From Chloroflexota bacterium (GTDB lineage: Bacteria > Chloroflexota > Anaerolineae > UBA4142), in contig JACRMI010000027.1 in NCBI GenBank assembly GCA_016215025.1, positions 82,671 through 146,670 of the forward strand: a stretch of 64,000 nt of DNA. The letters are read 5' to 3'. A model generated the notes under the pieces. It worked only from the letters and a program-made list of their open reading frames with translations, ran no database searches and was not told the DNA's origin. Shown piece after piece: positions 1 to 8,360 of this stretch. Made by a program: the position numbers and the translations under genes. The stretch's first letter is position 1. Each line of letters opens with the position of its first letter.

Positions 1-2
1 AC

Positions 3-1541
3 GTGGCGGAGAAACCCGACGAACTCATCATCTACGGCGGGCGCGGCAAAGCTGCACGCAACTGGGATTGTTTCGATGCGATTGTGAAATCGCTGCGCGA
101 GCTTGAAAGCGATGAGACGCTGCTCGTGCAATCGGGCAAGCCCGTCGGCGTTTTCAAATCGCATCCGGATGCGCCGCGCGTCTTGATCGCCAATTCGAAT
201 ATCGTTCCTGCTTGGGCGACCCAGGAAAATTTCGACAAGTGGGAGCGCGAAGGTCTGATCATGTATGGTCAGATGACGGCGGGCAGTTGGATTTACATCG
301 GCACGCAAGGAATTTTGCAGGGGACATTTGAGACATTGGCGAGTCTCACTGCACAGCAAGGTTGGAAATCGCTCAAAGGCAAAATTGTTTTGACAGCTGG
401 ACTCGGCGGCATGGGCGGCGCGCAACCTCTAGCCGTGACGATGAACGAAGGCATCGCGCTCGTCGTAGAGGTTGATCCCGCGCGTGCCAAGCGTCGATTG
501 GAGACGCGTTATCTCGACGAGCTAACCGATAATCTCGAAGATGCGATGACGCGCGTAGAGGATGCGCGAATAAAAGGCGAAGCGAAATCGGTTGGATTGA
601 TTGGCAATGCGGCGGACGTTTTGCCAGAGTTAGCCCTGCGCGGCGTCATCCCCGATGTGGTCACCGATCAAACACCCGCCCACGATCCGCTCTCCTACGT
701 TCCCGAAATGCCGCTGGAAGAAGCAAACGAATTACGTCGGAGGAACTCGGAGGAATATCAGGGACTCTCAATGGCGGCGATGGCGAAGCATGTTCAAGCA
801 ATGCTCGATATGCAAAAGCGCGGTGCAATCGTTTTCGATTACGGAAACAATTTGCGTCAACGTGCGTTCGATGCAGGCGTCAAGAATGCGTTCGATTATC
901 CTGGGTTTGTGCCTGCGTACATTCGTCCGCTATTTTGCGAAGGCAAGGGACCCTTTCGCTGGGTGGCGCTTTCGGGCGATCCGAATGATATTTATCGGAC
1001 CGATGAAGCGATTCTGGAACTCTTCCCTGAAAATAAAAATCTCGAACGCTGGATTCACATGGCGCAAAAGCGCGTGGCGTTTCAAGGGTTGCCCGCGCGC
1101 ATTTGCTGGCTCGGTTACGGTGAGCGTGCGCGCGCGGGATTGCGTTTCAACGAACTCGTCGCGCGCGGAGAAATCTCTGCGCCCATCGTCATCGGGCGCG
1201 ATCATCTCGACGCCGGTTCCGTCGCATCGCCGCGCCGCGAGACGGAAGGCATGCGTGATGGGTCGGATGCGATTGCGGATTGGCCCCTGTTGAATGCGCT
1301 CATCAACGCGGTCAATGGCGCGACCTGGGTTTCGATTCATCATGGCGGCGGGGTCGGCATTGGCTATTCTATTCACGCCGGACAAGTGATCGTCGCCGAT
1401 GGTACGCCGGAGGCGGCGCGGCGCTTGGAACGCGTGCTGACGAGTGATCCGGGGATGGGCGTCATCCGACATGTCGATGCGGGATACCCGCAAGCGATAG
1501 AATTCGCCGCAAAGAATCAGCTCAAAATTCCGATGAGGTAA
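3..1541 (+). CDS. hutU: urocanate hydratase, 5'-truncated by window edge
   Basis: Urocanase performs the second step of histidine degradation, hydrating urocanate to imidazolone propionate in the cytoplasm using tightly bound NAD+. The visible 512 residues align from the N-terminal [11 protein letters not shown] segment through [35 protein letters not shown] (the NAD-binding glycine-rich loop), [17 protein letters not shown] and [11 protein letters not shown] to the C-terminus, all hallmarks of the family. Full-length members have about 550 residues, so roughly 40 N-terminal residues lie before this window; the GTG at position 3 is only the first in-frame start-like codon, not the true start. 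No other hut gene is visible downstream, so any hut operon must extend to the left. Identification is by remembered family motifs. Confidence 0.95.
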   Translation: MAEKPDELIIYGGRGKAARNWDCFDAIVKSLRELESDETLLVQSGKPVGVFKSHPDAPRVLIANSNIVPAWATQENFDKWEREGLIMYGQMTAGSWIYIGTQGILQGTFETLASLTAQQGWKSLKGKIVLTAGLGGMGGAQPLAVTMNEGIALVVEVDPARAKRRLETRYLDELTDNLEDAMTRVEDARIKGEAKSVGLIGNAADVLPELALRGVIPDVVTDQTPAHDPLSYVPEMPLEEANELRRRNSEEYQGLSMAAMAKHVQAMLDMQKRGAIVFDYGNNLRQRAFDAGVKNAFDYPGFVPAYIRPLFCEGKGPFRWVALSGDPNDIYRTDEAILELFPENKNLERWIHMAQKRVAFQGLPARICWLGYGERARAGLRFNELVARGEISAPIVIGRDHLDAGSVASPRRETEGMRDGSDAIADWPLLNALINAVNGATWVSIHHGGGVGIGYSIHAGQVIVADGTPEAARRLERVLTSDPGMGVIRHVDAGYPQAIEFAAKNQLKIPMR

Positions 1542-1714
1542 TAATTTTTATTTTTCACTGATGAAAATTTCCTCGTCGGTCTTTATTTTCACGAGTCATA
1601 AGGGAGTCTCTCTCAATCAAATCTCCGTTACAAATGGGTGTTGATAAGGATTCATGATAAAATGTTCAGGTCAAATGCGCGACAAAATATAGAATCTGAA
1701 TTTAGGAGACTCTA

Positions 1715-2413
1715 ATGAGCCAAGTCCCAGCACCTCGTGACACTAAACCATCTGCTTCCGACATGGTACTTACACTCAACCAGATTCGAGGAATTTTTGC
1801 GTCCTGTGTTATTCTCGATTCGGGACGCGATGTTAGCGAAATTCACATCGTCGCATCGACGAGCCGCAAGCCGAAACAGGTCGTCCGCGATGTAGAGACG
1901 ATCCTCTTTGTCAAGCACGGTACCAAAATCGATTATCGAAAAATCAGCATGGTGCAGATCGACGATGAACAATCGTTGCGCATTCCGGTCGCGCGGCCGG
2001 AGATCCAGCAAGTGACCGAGAAGGTCATGGGCAACAAGAAACGCATTCAGGTCGAAATTCGCGGTGGTGGACGACGAGTGGTGGGCGAAGCGATTGAAAG
2101 GATTGATGCGCCGGAGCCTTTTCGCACCGCGGCGCTAGCGACGATTGATGCGATTGGCAAGCTCATCGGGCAGTCGCTCGATTTTCAACTAGAGGATGCT
2201 CAGTTATTTGGAATGGGAACACGGCAAATTGTTGTGGTGATCGTCAATAGTTTCGTGCAAGATCGCGAAGAAGTATTCAGCGGTTCTAGTTTTGTCGGAG
2301 CGCATCCAATTGAATCGGCGGCACGTGCTACGCTGGATGCGCTCAATCGACGGATTCACAATATTGCCTTGCAGGCTCCGCGACAGGAGGATATGGACGA
2401 GCCGTCAATCTAG
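1715..2413 (+). CDS. conserved hypothetical protein (two-part, 232 aa)
   Basis: A cytoplasmic 232-residue protein with no signal peptide or membrane segment. The start follows a TAGGAGA ribosome site seven to eight bases upstream. The N-terminal part (about 20-90) carries a pattern like EIHIVASTSRKPKQVVRDVE followed by KISMVQI; I recall similar patterns in uncharacterised actinobacterial and Chloroflexota proteins. The C-terminal half (about 110-222) has two alternating beta/alpha segments ending in similar AALATIDAIGK and AARATLDALNR helices, suggesting an internal duplication. It stands alone between hutU and a strong terminator, so it is probably monocistronic. Function unknown; nothing in the sequence shows a catalytic motif. 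Confidence 0.75.
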   Translation: MSQVPAPRDTKPSASDMVLTLNQIRGIFASCVILDSGRDVSEIHIVASTSRKPKQVVRDVETILFVKHGTKIDYRKISMVQIDDEQSLRIPVARPEIQQVTEKVMGNKKRIQVEIRGGGRRVVGEAIERIDAPEPFRTAALATIDAIGKLIGQSLDFQLEDAQLFGMGTRQIVVVIVNSFVQDREEVFSGSSFVGAHPIESAARATLDALNRRIHNIALQAPRQEDMDEPSI

Positions 2414-2514
2414 GGAAACCGTGATCCGAATGTATCAAATATCGTTCCAAACGACTCTTTTAAATAGACTCACGAATTATGAGCGGATACGCCACTTCCG
2501 CTCTTCTCTGAGGC

Positions 2515-2546
2515 AGGGCAGACATCAATGTCTGCCCTATTTTTTT
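2515..2546 (+). terminator. rho-independent terminator after the 1715-2413 gene
   Basis: A perfect 10-bp stem (AGGGCAGACA / TGTCTGCCCT) with a TCAA loop is followed directly by ATTTTTTT. It lies about 100 bases after the hypothetical gene and before the promoter of the structured RNA candidate. Confidence 0.9.
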
Positions 2547-2580
2547 GACCAATTCGTTCCAAAAATCTGATGGTTTCGCC

Positions 2581-2609
2581 TTGATTTCTCGATAATACTA
2601 TGTTAGAAT
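2581..2609 (+). promoter_or_regulatory. sigma-70-like promoter for the 2.6-2.8 kb RNA
   Basis: TTGATT (2581-2586), a 17-bp spacer and TAGAAT (2604-2609). The predicted start is near 2616, which is exactly the base before the left arm of the long inverted repeat at 2617-2637. That coincidence supports a discrete transcript. Confidence 0.55.
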
Positions 2610-2615
2610 GCTTGC

Positions 2616-2831
2616 AGCCGGCGAATCTGCAGGAGATGAAGCGAAGCGAAGGGGAACACCGATTGCTTTCGGCAATCAATTCCTCAGAGAAGGGAAGTGA
2701 GTCTCTAGTGAAGTGGCGCATCGCGCAGGCACTGCTTAGTTTGGCAGCTCTCGCGAGTACGATTTTAGCCATCGCGGCTGACATGAAATGGGACTGAACT
2801 AGGACTAATTATCTCCGCAGATTCGCCGGCA
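2616..2831 (+). ncRNA. candidate structured RNA closed by a 20-bp terminal helix
   Basis: The segment 2617-2637 and the segment 2811-2830 are complementary over 20 base pairs with one bulged A, so the predicted transcript would have paired ends like 6S or SRP RNA. Inside I see a compound hairpin (GGGGAA ... GATTGC TTTCG GCAATC ... TTCCTC, about 2650-2686), AGAGA/TCTCT (about 2687-2707), GCGC/GCGC, CTGC/GCAG and AGCC/GGCT hairpins. I could not match it to RNase P, tmRNA, SRP, 6S or a common riboswitch by conserved motifs. Alternatives are a MITE with 20-bp ends, or a structured mRNA for the small ORF at 2708-2797. Folding was done by eye. Confidence 0.45.
2708..2797 (+). CDS. possible 29-residue membrane peptide inside the structured RNA
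   Basis: A GTG at 2708 preceded by a purine-rich stretch (AGAGAAGGGAAG, about ten bases away) opens a 29-residue peptide with a hydrophobic core (ALLSLAALASTILAI) flanked by charged residues, as expected for a single transmembrane helix. The same frame is open further upstream to about 2600, but those residues would overlap the 5' arm of the helix and have no ribosome site. It is a small, unproven ORF; it could be the product of the structured transcript, a leader or toxin-like peptide, or chance. Confidence 0.3.
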   Translation: MKWRIAQALLSLAALASTILAIAADMKWD

Positions 2832-2908
2832 GTGTCCCCAATGCTCAATTTTCATATCAGATTTGCTCGAACCGAAGTTATCGTGCGGAATAACGTTAGA
2901 TATCCCAA

Positions 2909-4216
2909 ATGAGTAAACTCCCCTGGAAAGCGCGTACTTATATCTTCCTGCTTACCGCGCTTATGGCAAGCGCGGTTTTCATTTCTATACTACTTATTGG
3001 ATCTAATTTCACCCTTTGGATTGTCTCCCTTGGCGCCGCTGGAGTTATTGCAGCCCTTGATCATTTTAGTGTCCGCCAATTTGGTGTCCAAATCGAAGTA
3101 TCGGTCTCGAATGCGATCAAATTCGCAACCGTTCTTCTTTTTCCAACTCCGGTTGTCGTGATTAGTATTTTTGGCGGGACTGTCCTCGGAGAGGTTTTTC
3201 TTCATCGCGCTTGGTTCAAAAAAATATTTAATGTTTCGGCGATGACGCTTACATGGGTAATCACTGGATGGGTTTATTCCTCGTTAAGCACTCCGTCTGG
3301 AGATTACTTTGGTTCATTCATCAATGTCTTCGCTTTGATCATGTCAAGTTTGACTGCGTATGTGATCAATACTTCTCTCGTCTGTCTAGTGATTAGCTTC
3401 GCCGCACGACTTCCATTTCTCTATGTCTTGAAACAAAACTCAAAGGTTTCAGCATGGCATGAAGCAAGTTTGTTCACGCTGGGACTCTTTCTTGCCGTAC
3501 TCTGGCGCTTTAATCCACTGAGTGTTGCCCTTGCTGCGTTACCTTTGCTGGTTGTGCGCAATTCATATCAGACTGCCAACTATCTGCGCAATCAGACTCA
3601 AGATGCTCTGCGCGCGCTTGTCCGCGTAGTCGATGAGCGCGATCATCATACGCTGAATCATTCCGAACTGGTATCCCAATATTCGCGCATGGTTGCAGAA
3701 AATCTTGATTTGCCTCAGGAGGACATTGAGACGATTGCTTCTGCCGCACTGCTGCACGATCTGGGTAAAGTCGGAATGGCGGATGATATTTTGTTCGGCA
3801 CGAAAGGACTTACCCTAGAGCAACGCAAAAGCGCAGAGGATCACGCTCAAGTCGGTGCGATGCTCTTGTCCAAATTTCCCTTATTCGATAGAGGATCGAT
3901 TTTGGTCCGCCATCACCATGAACACTTTGACGGTAATGGTTATCCTGATGGTTTGCAAGGTGAACTCATTCCGTTGGGGTCACGGATTATTTCTGTCGCC
4001 GATGCATACCAAGCAATGACGGAGAACCGTACCTATCGCCCTGCGCTTACGCCGGAACAAGCCATAGCAAGATTGAAAGAAGCCAGCGGCGCTCAATTCG
4101 ATCCCCAGATCGTGGAAACTTTTATTCAAGCATTGGCAAGAACCTCGACCGACCCAACTCCGCTAGCAACACCTGCGTCTTCATCGACTTCACTTGCCGA
4201 GAGCCAATCCACATGA
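2909..4216 (+). CDS. membrane-bound HD-GYP phosphodiesterase
   Basis: Probable cyclic-di-GMP phosphodiesterase anchored in the cytoplasmic membrane. Residues 1-220 form about six to seven hydrophobic segments resembling a MASE-type sensory membrane module; residues 225-410 form an HD-GYP domain. The HD pair is in LLHDLGKVG (H about 282, D about 283), followed by HHHEHFDGNGYPDGL containing the GYP signature and later VADAYQAMTENRTYRP. The last 25 residues are a Ser/Thr/Pro-rich tail. It overlaps the next gene by four bases (ATGA), indicating translational coupling with a DUF5317 protein. The ribosome site is weak. The ligand sensed by the membrane part is unknown. Confidence 0.88.
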   Translation: MSKLPWKARTYIFLLTALMASAVFISILLIGSNFTLWIVSLGAAGVIAALDHFSVRQFGVQIEVSVSNAIKFATVLLFPTPVVVISIFGGTVLGEVFLHRAWFKKIFNVSAMTLTWVITGWVYSSLSTPSGDYFGSFINVFALIMSSLTAYVINTSLVCLVISFAARLPFLYVLKQNSKVSAWHEASLFTLGLFLAVLWRFNPLSVALAALPLLVVRNSYQTANYLRNQTQDALRALVRVVDERDHHTLNHSELVSQYSRMVAENLDLPQEDIETIASAALLHDLGKVGMADDILFGTKGLTLEQRKSAEDHAQVGAMLLSKFPLFDRGSILVRHHHEHFDGNGYPDGLQGELIPLGSRIISVADAYQAMTENRTYRPALTPEQAIARLKEASGAQFDPQIVETFIQALARTSTDPTPLATPASSSTSLAESQST

Positions 4217-4773
4217 TTATTCTATTCGCTGTTGTCGTCTCGTTCATCGTTGCATTACTGCGCGGCGGTCAGTTAACGCGCTTGGCGGATCTAAACTTCC
4301 GTTGGCGCGGCGTCATCATTTTCGGTTTTCTGCTACAGGTTTTGATTTTTTCGGGTTACTGGCAAGCGCAACTCGAAACTAAATCACTTACACCTTACAT
4401 CTATGTTGCCTCAATGCTCATCTTGGTCGTCGCGCTGGCGAAAAACCTTTCTATTCCGGGTATGCCGCTGCTCATGGCTGGATTATGCTTGAATTCAATT
4501 GCGATTATTTCTAATGGTGGATACATGCCTGCATCACCGGAAGCGTTAGCACTCGCAGGAAAATCCTTTACGCTGCCGGGACAAGTCAACAACAATTCAA
4601 TGGTCATGGGCCCCAGTACACAACTGTTTTTTCTCTGCGATATTTTCGCCATCCCCAAAGGATTCATCTTTCCGAATGTTTTTAGCATCGGCGATGTGTT
4701 GATTGGATTGGGCGGAGTTTATCTGATTCAGAAAGTGCTGGTTGTTGCGCCCAAGCAGCAGACTGCCCAATAA
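4213..4773 (+). CDS. DUF5317 family integral membrane protein
   Basis: A 186-residue protein with about five hydrophobic segments and the family pattern LLRGGQLTRLADLNFRWRG near the N-terminus, then MPLLMAGLCLNSIAIISNGGYMP and a C-terminal IGDVLIGLGGVYLIQ. These match what I know of DUF5317, a family common in Chloroflexota and Firmicutes and often beside HD-GYP genes. The start codon overlaps the stop of the HD-GYP gene, so the two are co-translated and probably act together, perhaps as membrane partner or modulator of the phosphodiesterase. The function of the family is not established. Confidence 0.8.
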   Translation: MIILFAVVVSFIVALLRGGQLTRLADLNFRWRGVIIFGFLLQVLIFSGYWQAQLETKSLTPYIYVASMLILVVALAKNLSIPGMPLLMAGLCLNSIAIISNGGYMPASPEALALAGKSFTLPGQVNNNSMVMGPSTQLFFLCDIFAIPKGFIFPNVFSIGDVLIGLGGVYLIQKVLVVAPKQQTAQ

Positions 4774-4799
4774 GCTAGCTTCTGTGTCGAGAAATAAAA

Positions 4800-4834
4800 A
4801 ACTGGCGAGGATTCATTCCTCGCCAGTTTGTTTT
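4800..4834. terminator. bidirectional terminator between DUF5317 gene and mscL
   Basis: A 12-bp perfect stem (AACTGGCGAGGA / TCCTCGCCAGTT) with a TTCAT loop, flanked by TGTTTT on the right and AAAAAA on the left, can terminate both convergent genes. Confidence 0.9.
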
Positions 4835-4838
4835 CAGA

Positions 4839-5225
4839 CTAGAGTTGTGATGTGCAGTTGGGGCAGCGTTTCGCCTTAATCGGAATGGATGAAGCGCAAT
4901 AGGGGCATTCTTTGTTCGTCGGCGCAGCGGCAGGTGCGGGTTTTTGCAGCGAATTCACTACTTTCACAAGCAAGAAGACGACGAAAGCAATGATGACAAA
5001 GTCAACGATGTTTTGGATAAACGCACCGTACTGGACTTGAGCTTTACCCACCGTGATGGCTAATCCGGTGAAATCGAGACCGCCCAAGACCAAACCGATC
5101 AAAGGCATCAAGATGTCGTCGACGAGCGACGAGATGATCTTGCCGAACGCAGCGCCGATGATGACGGCAACCGCCAGATCAAGTACATTTCCGCGCATGA
5201 TGAATTTTTTAAATTCCTCGAGCAT
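4839..5225 (-). CDS. mscL: large-conductance mechanosensitive channel MscL with C-terminal zinc ribbon
   Basis: MscL opens under membrane tension to release solutes during hypo-osmotic shock. The N-terminus ([20 protein letters not shown]) is the family signature, followed by TM1 with the GAAFGKI pore segment, a periplasmic loop and TM2 ([16 protein letters not shown]). The unusual part is the C-terminus: after a short Ala/Pro linker the last 23 residues contain CPYC and CPNC, a rubredoxin-like zinc ribbon where most MscL proteins have a helical bundle. A strong GAGGAGG ribosome site precedes the ATG. At 128 residues it is of normal length for the family. Monocistronic. Confidence 0.95.
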   Translation of the reverse strand: MLEEFKKFIMRGNVLDLAVAVIIGAAFGKIISSLVDDILMPLIGLVLGGLDFTGLAITVGKAQVQYGAFIQNIVDFVIIAFVVFLLVKVVNSLQKPAPAAAPTNKECPYCASSIPIKAKRCPNCTSQL

Positions 5226-5315
5226 GATGCATCCTCCTCGTTGATGATGATTGTCGGCGATTAAACTCGTGCCGCATCTAAACTATACCATAATAAAATT
5301 CTAACGTCAACGGAC

Positions 5316-5343
5316 TTGACAAGAAAAACTGAATGTCTATAAT
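5316..5343 (+). promoter_or_regulatory. sigma-70 promoter of the ABC importer operon
   Basis: TTGACA (5316-5321), a 16-bp spacer and TATAAT (5338-5343), a near-consensus promoter. It predicts a start near 5350 and a leader of about 95 bases before the GTG at 5445. I found no recognisable riboswitch in the leader. Confidence 0.8.
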
Positions 5344-5444
5344 TCCCATCATCTTAGTAGGATAAATGCGTCTTGCTTTTTGTGTCTTTATCTGGCGCCG
5401 ATAATAGACATGAGAATAAAAACCAAACTCAAGGAGATTTCATT

Positions 5445-6500
5445 GTGAAAAGCAAGTGGCTCGTGTTGGGAATTACTGGTGTGACGTTGATCGCATTAAC
5501 GCTAGGTCTCATGGGCTGTGCCAGTCAAGCGCCAGCGCCAGCATCTGGCGGACCCGTTACCGTTCGTTTTGGATACTTTCCCAACATCACGCATTCGCAA
5601 GCAGTGATCGGTATCGCCGATGGTACATTTCAACGTGCGGTCGGCAGCAACGTCAAGATTGATCCCAAGATATTCAATGCGGGCCCATCCGCGATTGAAG
5701 CCATGTTCGCCGGACAACTCGATCTGACCTACATCGGTCCGAATCCCGCCATCAATGGCTACGTCAAATCGAACGGCGAGGCGCTGCGCATCATTGCCGG
5801 TGCAACCAGCGGTGGAGCCATGTTGGTGGTGCGCTCCGATGCGGGTATCACCAAGCCATCGGATTTTGCGGGGAAGAAACTTGCCAGTCCGCAGTTGGGC
5901 AACACCCAAGATGTTGCGTTGCGCGGTTGGCTCGCAAAGCAAGGACTCAAGCTCAAAGAGCAGGGTGGCACGACGCAAGTGCTGCCGGTTGCCAATCCCG
6001 ACATCCTCACTCTCTTTCAGAAAAAAGAAATCGATGGCGCGTGGGTCCCAGAACCCTGGGGCGCACGACTCGTCCGCGAAGCGGGGGGCAAGATTTTTCT
6101 CGATGAGCGCGATCTATGGCCCGACGGCAAATTTGTGACCGCACACATTATCGTCAGCACAAAATTCTTGAAAGAGCATCCCGACGTTGTTAAGAACATT
6201 TTGGCAGCGCACGTCGAATTGACGCAGCGCGTCATCGCCGATCCCGTTTTGGCAAAGCAAAAATTAAACGCCGAGATTGCCCGCCTTGCGGGTGCAGCTC
6301 TCGCCGACCAAATTCTTGACGATGCCTGGGCGCGTCAGTTGATCACGTACGACCCGATCAGCAGTTCGTTGATTGGTTCTGCCGAAGCCGCCTTTAACGC
6401 CGGTTTTCTTGGCGAAAGCAAACCCAATCTGGACAAGATTTACGATTTGACGATACTCAATCAAGTGTTAGCAGAGCAAAAGTTGACAGCAGTAAAGTAA
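5445..6500 (+). CDS. ABC importer substrate-binding lipoprotein (NMT1/SsuA/TauA type)
   Basis: Extracytoplasmic binding protein for an importer of the nitrate/sulfonate/taurine class. I choose the GTG at 5445 because it follows AAGGAG at proper distance and gives a clean lipoprotein signal with lipobox LMGC at about residues 23-26; the longer frame from 5373 lacks a ribosome site. The mature domain starts TVRFGYFPNITHSQAVIGI, typical of the NMT1-like fold, with YIGPNPAINGY and DGAWVPEPWGARL ligand-site motifs. The genes for ATPase and permease follow at once in the same direction. Substrate cannot be assigned: no sulfonate monooxygenase or nitrate gene lies nearby. Confidence 0.88.
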   Translation: MKSKWLVLGITGVTLIALTLGLMGCASQAPAPASGGPVTVRFGYFPNITHSQAVIGIADGTFQRAVGSNVKIDPKIFNAGPSAIEAMFAGQLDLTYIGPNPAINGYVKSNGEALRIIAGATSGGAMLVVRSDAGITKPSDFAGKKLASPQLGNTQDVALRGWLAKQGLKLKEQGGTTQVLPVANPDILTLFQKKEIDGAWVPEPWGARLVREAGGKIFLDERDLWPDGKFVTAHIIVSTKFLKEHPDVVKNILAAHVELTQRVIADPVLAKQKLNAEIARLAGAALADQILDDAWARQLITYDPISSSLIGSAEAAFNAGFLGESKPNLDKIYDLTILNQVLAEQKLTAVK

Positions 6501-6507
6501 TCATGTC

Positions 6508-6568
6508 GCAAGCTGCAAGCCGCAAGTTGCAACCTGTGACTTGTCTGCGGCTTGCAGCTTGCAACTTG
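6508..6568. repeat. inverted pair of heptanucleotide tandem arrays
   Basis: Four 7-bp units (GCAAGCT, GCAAGCC, GCAAGTT, GCAACCT) run from 6508, and after a 12-base spacer the complementary units CTTGCAG, CTTGCAA, CTTGGAG follow. The outer 16 bases (6508-6523 and 6547-6562) are a perfect inverted repeat. The array sits between the binding-protein and ATPase genes and supplies part of the sequence next to the ATPase ribosome site. Confidence 0.85.
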
Positions 6569-6576
6569 GAGCGGTA

Positions 6577-7398
6577 ATGAAAATTGAGATTCAAAATGTA
6601 ACCAAAACATTTCGCAGCAAAAATGGCACACTCACCGCGCTCAAACCGATCAATCTTAATATTCAAGCCGGTGAGTTTGTTTGTCTGCTGGGTCCATCCG
6701 GTTGCGGCAAATCGACGCTGCTCAACATCATTGCGGGCATCGATAAACCGACGACAGGCGACGTCTGTGTCGATGGTGAGAGAGTTACGGGTTCGGGGAC
6801 TGACCGGGTGATGATTTTCCAAAGCGCCGCGCTCTTTCCCTGGCTCAATGTTATGGATAATGTCGAATTTGGACTACGCATGTCTGGCATGGCGAAAGCG
6901 GGACGGCAAGAGGTTGCGCGTCGATTTTTGCGGATGGTCCATCTCGGCGATTTCGAACGGTCGAACGTTCACGAGCTTTCGGGTGGAATGCAGCAACGTG
7001 TGGCGATTGCGCGCGCGCTCGCGCTGAATCCGAGTGTGTTGTTGATGGACGAGCCGTTCGGCGCGCTGGATGCGCAGACGCGCGACATTCTGCATGAAGA
7101 ATTGCAAGCGATTTGGTCGGACACTGGCAAGACGATTATTTTCGTCACGCACAATGTTCGTGAAGCGATCGTGCTCGGCGACCGCGTGGTCGTGTTCTCC
7201 GCGCGTCCCGGCAAGATCAAAAAAATATTTCCAATCGAATTACCTCGCCCGCGCCAAATCGAAAGTTATGCTGTCGTCGATCTGGCGCGCGACATTATGG
7301 CGGAACTGCGCGATGATGTGATGGCCAGCACCTGGACTCTCGAAATGCAAATTATTCGCGCGATTGAAGAACGGATGGTGGGTGATGACACGCTCTAG
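6577..7398 (+). CDS. ABC importer ATP-binding protein (SsuB/TauB type)
   Basis: Cytoplasmic ATPase of the importer. Walker A is LLGPSGCGKSTLL (about residues 38-50), the Q-loop is FQSAALFPWLNV, the signature is ELSGGMQQRVAIARA, Walker B is LLMDEPFGALD and the H-loop is FVTHNVREAI. I place the start at the ATG at 6577, after TTGGAGCGGTA, rather than at an upstream frame opening inside the heptamer repeat array. It lies 76 bases after the binding protein and overlaps the permease start by 14 bases, so the three genes form one operon. The FVTHNVREA and PRPR segments are typical of the nitrate/sulfonate/taurine subfamily. Confidence 0.93.
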   Translation: MKIEIQNVTKTFRSKNGTLTALKPINLNIQAGEFVCLLGPSGCGKSTLLNIIAGIDKPTTGDVCVDGERVTGSGTDRVMIFQSAALFPWLNVMDNVEFGLRMSGMAKAGRQEVARRFLRMVHLGDFERSNVHELSGGMQQRVAIARALALNPSVLLMDEPFGALDAQTRDILHEELQAIWSDTGKTIIFVTHNVREAIVLGDRVVVFSARPGKIKKIFPIELPRPRQIESYAVVDLARDIMAELRDDVMASTWTLEMQIIRAIEERMVGDDTL

Positions 7399-8149
7399 AC
7401 TCTCCTTGATTCGCAAGATCGTTTTCTTCGTAGGCTTGCTCGTGATTTGGCAAGCGTTGGTCTGGCTCGGATTCTGGCCCCAATACATTTTTCCATCGCC
7501 GCTAGGTGTCTTGCAAAAAATCGCTCGCGGCATTCAAAATCTTACTTTTGTGTTCGGCATTGTCGCGAGCATGCAGCGGATTCTCATTGGCTTTGGACTT
7601 TCTGCGGTCGCGGGCATTTTGCTGGGTCTGGCGCTGGGACGAATCAAAATCCTGGACGAAACGCTTGGCTCGCTCGTGCTGGGCTTGCAGACGCTGCCGA
7701 GCATTTGCTGGCTGCCGTTGTCGTTGCTTTGGTTCGGCTTGAGCGAAACGGCGATTCTGTTCGTCGTCATTATGGGCGCATTGTTGTCCATCACCACGGC
7801 GACGGAAGCGGGCGTGAAGAATACGCCGCCGTTGTATATGCGTGCCGCGCGGAATCTCGGCGCACGCGGATGGAAAATGTATGCGCTGGTGATCTTTCCT
7901 GCGGCATTACCTTCGATCATCACGGGAATGAAATTGGGGTGGTCGTTTGCGTGGCGCTCTTTGATGGCGGCGGAATTGTTGTACGTAAGCCTGGGGCTGG
8001 GTCAATTGCTCACGATGGGACGCGATTTGAACGATATGAATCAAGTCGTCTCCGTGATGCTCATCATCATCCTGATCGGCTTGGTCGTCGATCGTTTGGT
8101 CTTTGCGCCGGTTGAATCACGCGTGCGGGAACGATGGGGGCTGGGGTAA
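7385..8149 (+). CDS. ABC importer permease (SsuC/TauC type)
   Basis: Membrane permease of the importer, 254 residues from the ATG at 7385, which follows GGTGGG inside the end of the ATPase gene; a start 21 bases upstream is possible but has no better ribosome site. Six hydrophobic segments are visible. The EAA cytoplasmic loop that contacts the ATPase reads AARNLGARGWKMYALVIFPAALPSIITGM, and AWRSLMAAELL follows, as in BPD_transp_1 permeases. The gene completes a binding protein-ATPase-permease operon; the terminator at 8325-8355 lies downstream after an interspersed repeat. Confidence 0.92.
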   Translation: MTRSRLSLIRKIVFFVGLLVIWQALVWLGFWPQYIFPSPLGVLQKIARGIQNLTFVFGIVASMQRILIGFGLSAVAGILLGLALGRIKILDETLGSLVLGLQTLPSICWLPLSLLWFGLSETAILFVVIMGALLSITTATEAGVKNTPPLYMRAARNLGARGWKMYALVIFPAALPSIITGMKLGWSFAWRSLMAAELLYVSLGLGQLLTMGRDLNDMNQVVSVMLIIILIGLVVDRLVFAPVESRVRERWGLG

Positions 8150-8177
8150 ATCCGAATTGCAAGAAACGTCTGAGCTG

Positions 8178-8324
8178 GTCATCCTGAGGAGCGGCTCAAA
8201 GAATTCTTACGGAATTTGAAATCACCGAAGCGACGAAGGATCTATCATCATCCATTGAGAGATTCTTCGTCGCTGCTTTGAATTCTAGTGTCAAACGATT
8301 TCAATTGTCGCTCCTCAGAATGAC
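8178..8324. repeat. MITE-like interspersed element with 16-bp terminal inverted repeats
   Basis: The left end GTCATCCTGAGGAGCG and the inverted right end CGCTCCTCAGAATGAC match at 15 of 16 bases; an inner pair (GAAGGATCT / AGATTCTTC) extends the palindrome. A related element with the same right end lies at 58836-58943. No coding capacity. Confidence 0.8.
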
Positions 8325-8355
8325 AAATCCCAACAACAAGTGTCTGTTGGGATTT
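8325..8355. terminator. bidirectional terminator between importer operon and acyl-CoA ligase
   Basis: An 11-bp perfect stem (AAATCCCAACA / TGTTGGGATTT) with a nine-base loop between the two convergent transcription units. U-tracts are short on both sides, so termination strength is uncertain. Confidence 0.6.
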
Positions 8356-8360
8356 GAGAT

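Noticed and set aside
655..1293. 212-codon plus-strand ORF inside hutU
   Set aside because: Out-of-frame shadow of a clearly conserved urocanase; no ribosome site and no recognisable motifs.
2292..2570. 92-codon ORF overlapping the end of the 1715-2413 gene
   Set aside because: It runs through the strong terminator at 2515-2546 and has no ribosome site.
2616..2831. 6S, SRP, RNase P or tmRNA identity for the structured RNA
   Set aside because: None of the characteristic conserved segments (for example GGAAAGTCC for RNase P or the SRP GGAAG tetraloop region) is present.
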